This document shows positions 6,249 to 7,037 of a DNA stretch of 7,037 nt, piece after piece. The stretch spans positions 1 through 7,037 of the forward strand of contig JAFECV010000112.1 of NCBI GenBank assembly GCA_018241985.1. Direction: 5' to 3'. Numbering within the stretch: the first letter of the stretch is position 1; each line of letters opens with the position of its first letter. The notes beneath the pieces are model-generated. The model worked only from the letters and a program-made list of their open reading frames with translations, searched no databases and had not been told where the DNA came from. The DNA is from Pseudomonadota bacterium (GTDB lineage Bacteria > Pseudomonadota > Gammaproteobacteria > Burkholderiales > Burkholderiaceae_C). Made by a program: the position numbers and the translations under genes.

Positions 6249-6289
6249 GAATTATCATGCCCGGTGGATTTCCTGCAGATGGTGGGGCT
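6249..6289. promoter_or_regulatory. Divergent ygfZ/mltG intergenic region
   Basis: Only 41 bases separate the proposed start codons, so at least one promoter must overlap coding sequence. A TATCAT hexamer at 6253-6258 could be a -10 element for mltG (start of transcription near 6265), but no matching -35 is visible near 6230. GATAAT on the minus strand (6256-6251) resembles a -10 but lies too close to the ygfZ start to give a leader. Both are weak. Confidence 0.3.
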
Positions 6290-7037
6290 GTGCGTCGGCT
6301 GTTATCGGGGCTCATGTTGCTGCTCGCGTTGGGCGTTGGCGGCGCGCTATGGTGGATGAACCAGCCGGTGCCGCTGGACCGGGCGCGCATCCCGCCGCAG
6401 GCCGCGGGGCTGGATCTGTTCGTCCCGCCGGGCACCACGCCGCGCGGCGTCGCGCAGGCGATTGCCGACGCCGGCGTGCGGATCGACCCGCGCGCGTTGT
6501 TCTGGTGGTTCCGCCTGTCCGGCCGCTCGCGCGGCATCAAGGCCGGCAGCTATGAAATCGACCCGGGCGCGACGCCGCGCAGCCTGCTCGACATGCTGGT
6601 GCGCACCGACCCCCACACGAGCACGGTCACGCTGATCGCGGGCTGGACGTTCCGCCAGTTCCGCGGCGCCTTGGCCCGGGCCGACCAGTTGCGTCCCGAC
6701 ACGCAGGCGCTGGCCGACGACGCCGTGATGACGGCCCTGGGCCGACCCGGCCTCAGTCCCGAAGGGCACTTCTACCCGGACACCTACAGCTATCCGAAGG
6801 GCAGCAGCGACATGGCCGTGCTGCGGCGCGCGATGCGGCTGATGGATGCGCAGCTTGCCGCCGCTTGGGGACAGCGCGCGAGCGACCTGCCGATCGCCAC
6901 GCCGGAGCAGGCGCTGATCCTCGCCAGCATCGTCGAGAAGGAAACCGGCCGCGCCAGCGACCGCGCGATGATCGCCGCGGTGTTCTGCAACCGGCTGCGC
7001 AAGGGCATGCTGTTGCAGACCGACCCGACGGTGATCT
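6290..7037 (+). CDS. mltG: Endolytic transglycosylase MltG, 5' part
   Basis: The frame runs off the right edge; about 249 residues are present of the usual 330-340. It starts with an Arg-Arg pair and one hydrophobic segment (about residues 4-22), a membrane anchor with the remainder in the periplasm. The family hallmarks are present: FVPPGTTPRGVAQ, AGSYEIDPG, EGHFYPDTY, ILASIVEKETG with the Glu pair at residues 216 and 218 (the catalytic glutamate region), then NRLRKGMLLQTDPTVI at the cut. MltG cleaves nascent peptidoglycan strands endolytically near the inner membrane and so sets glycan length. GTG 6290 is chosen because the basic-hydrophobic N-terminus starts there and GGTGG lies at 6281-6285. 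An in-frame ATG at 6257 would add eleven residues, MPGGFPADGGA, and leave just eight bases to the ygfZ start. In betaproteobacteria mltG is commonly followed by tmk and holB, which would lie outside this window. Confidence 0.94.
   Translation, partial: MRRLLSGLMLLLALGVGGALWWMNQPVPLDRARIPPQAAGLDLFVPPGTTPRGVAQAIADAGVRIDPRALFWWFRLSGRSRGIKAGSYEIDPGATPRSLLDMLVRTDPHTSTVTLIAGWTFRQFRGALARADQLRPDTQALADDAVMTALGRPGLSPEGHFYPDTYSYPKGSSDMAVLRRAMRLMDAQLAAAWGQRASDLPIATPEQALILASIVEKETGRASDRAMIAAVFCNRLRKGMLLQTDPTVI

Noticed and set aside
6279..6359. ATG at 6279 as the start of mltG
   Set aside because: It is in a different frame from the MltG motifs and soon ends; the MltG frame begins at GTG 6290.

Overview
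The window is GC-rich (roughly 70% by eye) and densely coding, with strong third-position G/C bias and short gaps. The divergent ygfZ/mltG pair and the protein sequences suggest a betaproteobacterium, most likely of the order Burkholderiales. This is an inference from gene content and style, not from a marker gene. No rRNA, tRNA, CRISPR array, insertion sequence or phage gene is visible.

Layout. (1) Bases 3-4209 carry three genes on the + strand that look co-transcribed: the C-terminal end of an alpha/beta hydrolase (HSL/Aes-like esterase), then a two-domain protein joining a YbgC/4HBT-type acyl-CoA thioesterase to a GNAT acetyltransferase, then a 987-residue membrane-anchored class A penicillin-binding-protein relative. 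The gaps are 24 and 28 bases. (2) Bases 4210-4387 are a 178-base intergenic leader with a candidate promoter and a hairpin, followed by a stand-alone class I SAM-dependent methyltransferase (4388-5242). (3) The methyltransferase converges on ygfZ (minus strand, 5274-6248) across a 31-base gap that can fold into a hairpin. (4) ygfZ is divergent from mltG, which starts at about 6290 and runs off the right edge.

Function. The hydrolase and the thioesterase-GNAT fusion are acyl/ester-handling enzymes of unknown substrate. The penicillin-binding-protein relative keeps all three transpeptidase motifs (SxxK, SxN, KTG), but its glycosyltransferase part has lost or changed key residues, and it carries about 200 extra residues inside the transpeptidase domain. 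MltG cuts nascent glycan strands in the inner membrane, so two peptidoglycan enzymes lie about 2 kb apart, though in separate transcription units. YgfZ is a folate-binding protein linked to Fe-S enzyme maintenance.

The points most worth a second look are the unusual penicillin-binding-protein relative, a possible internal translation start exactly at the thioesterase/GNAT junction, and a short AT-rich, palindrome-containing island inside ygfZ. I do not see a clear new defence or mobile system; most of the window is ordinary chromosomal housekeeping and accessory metabolism.
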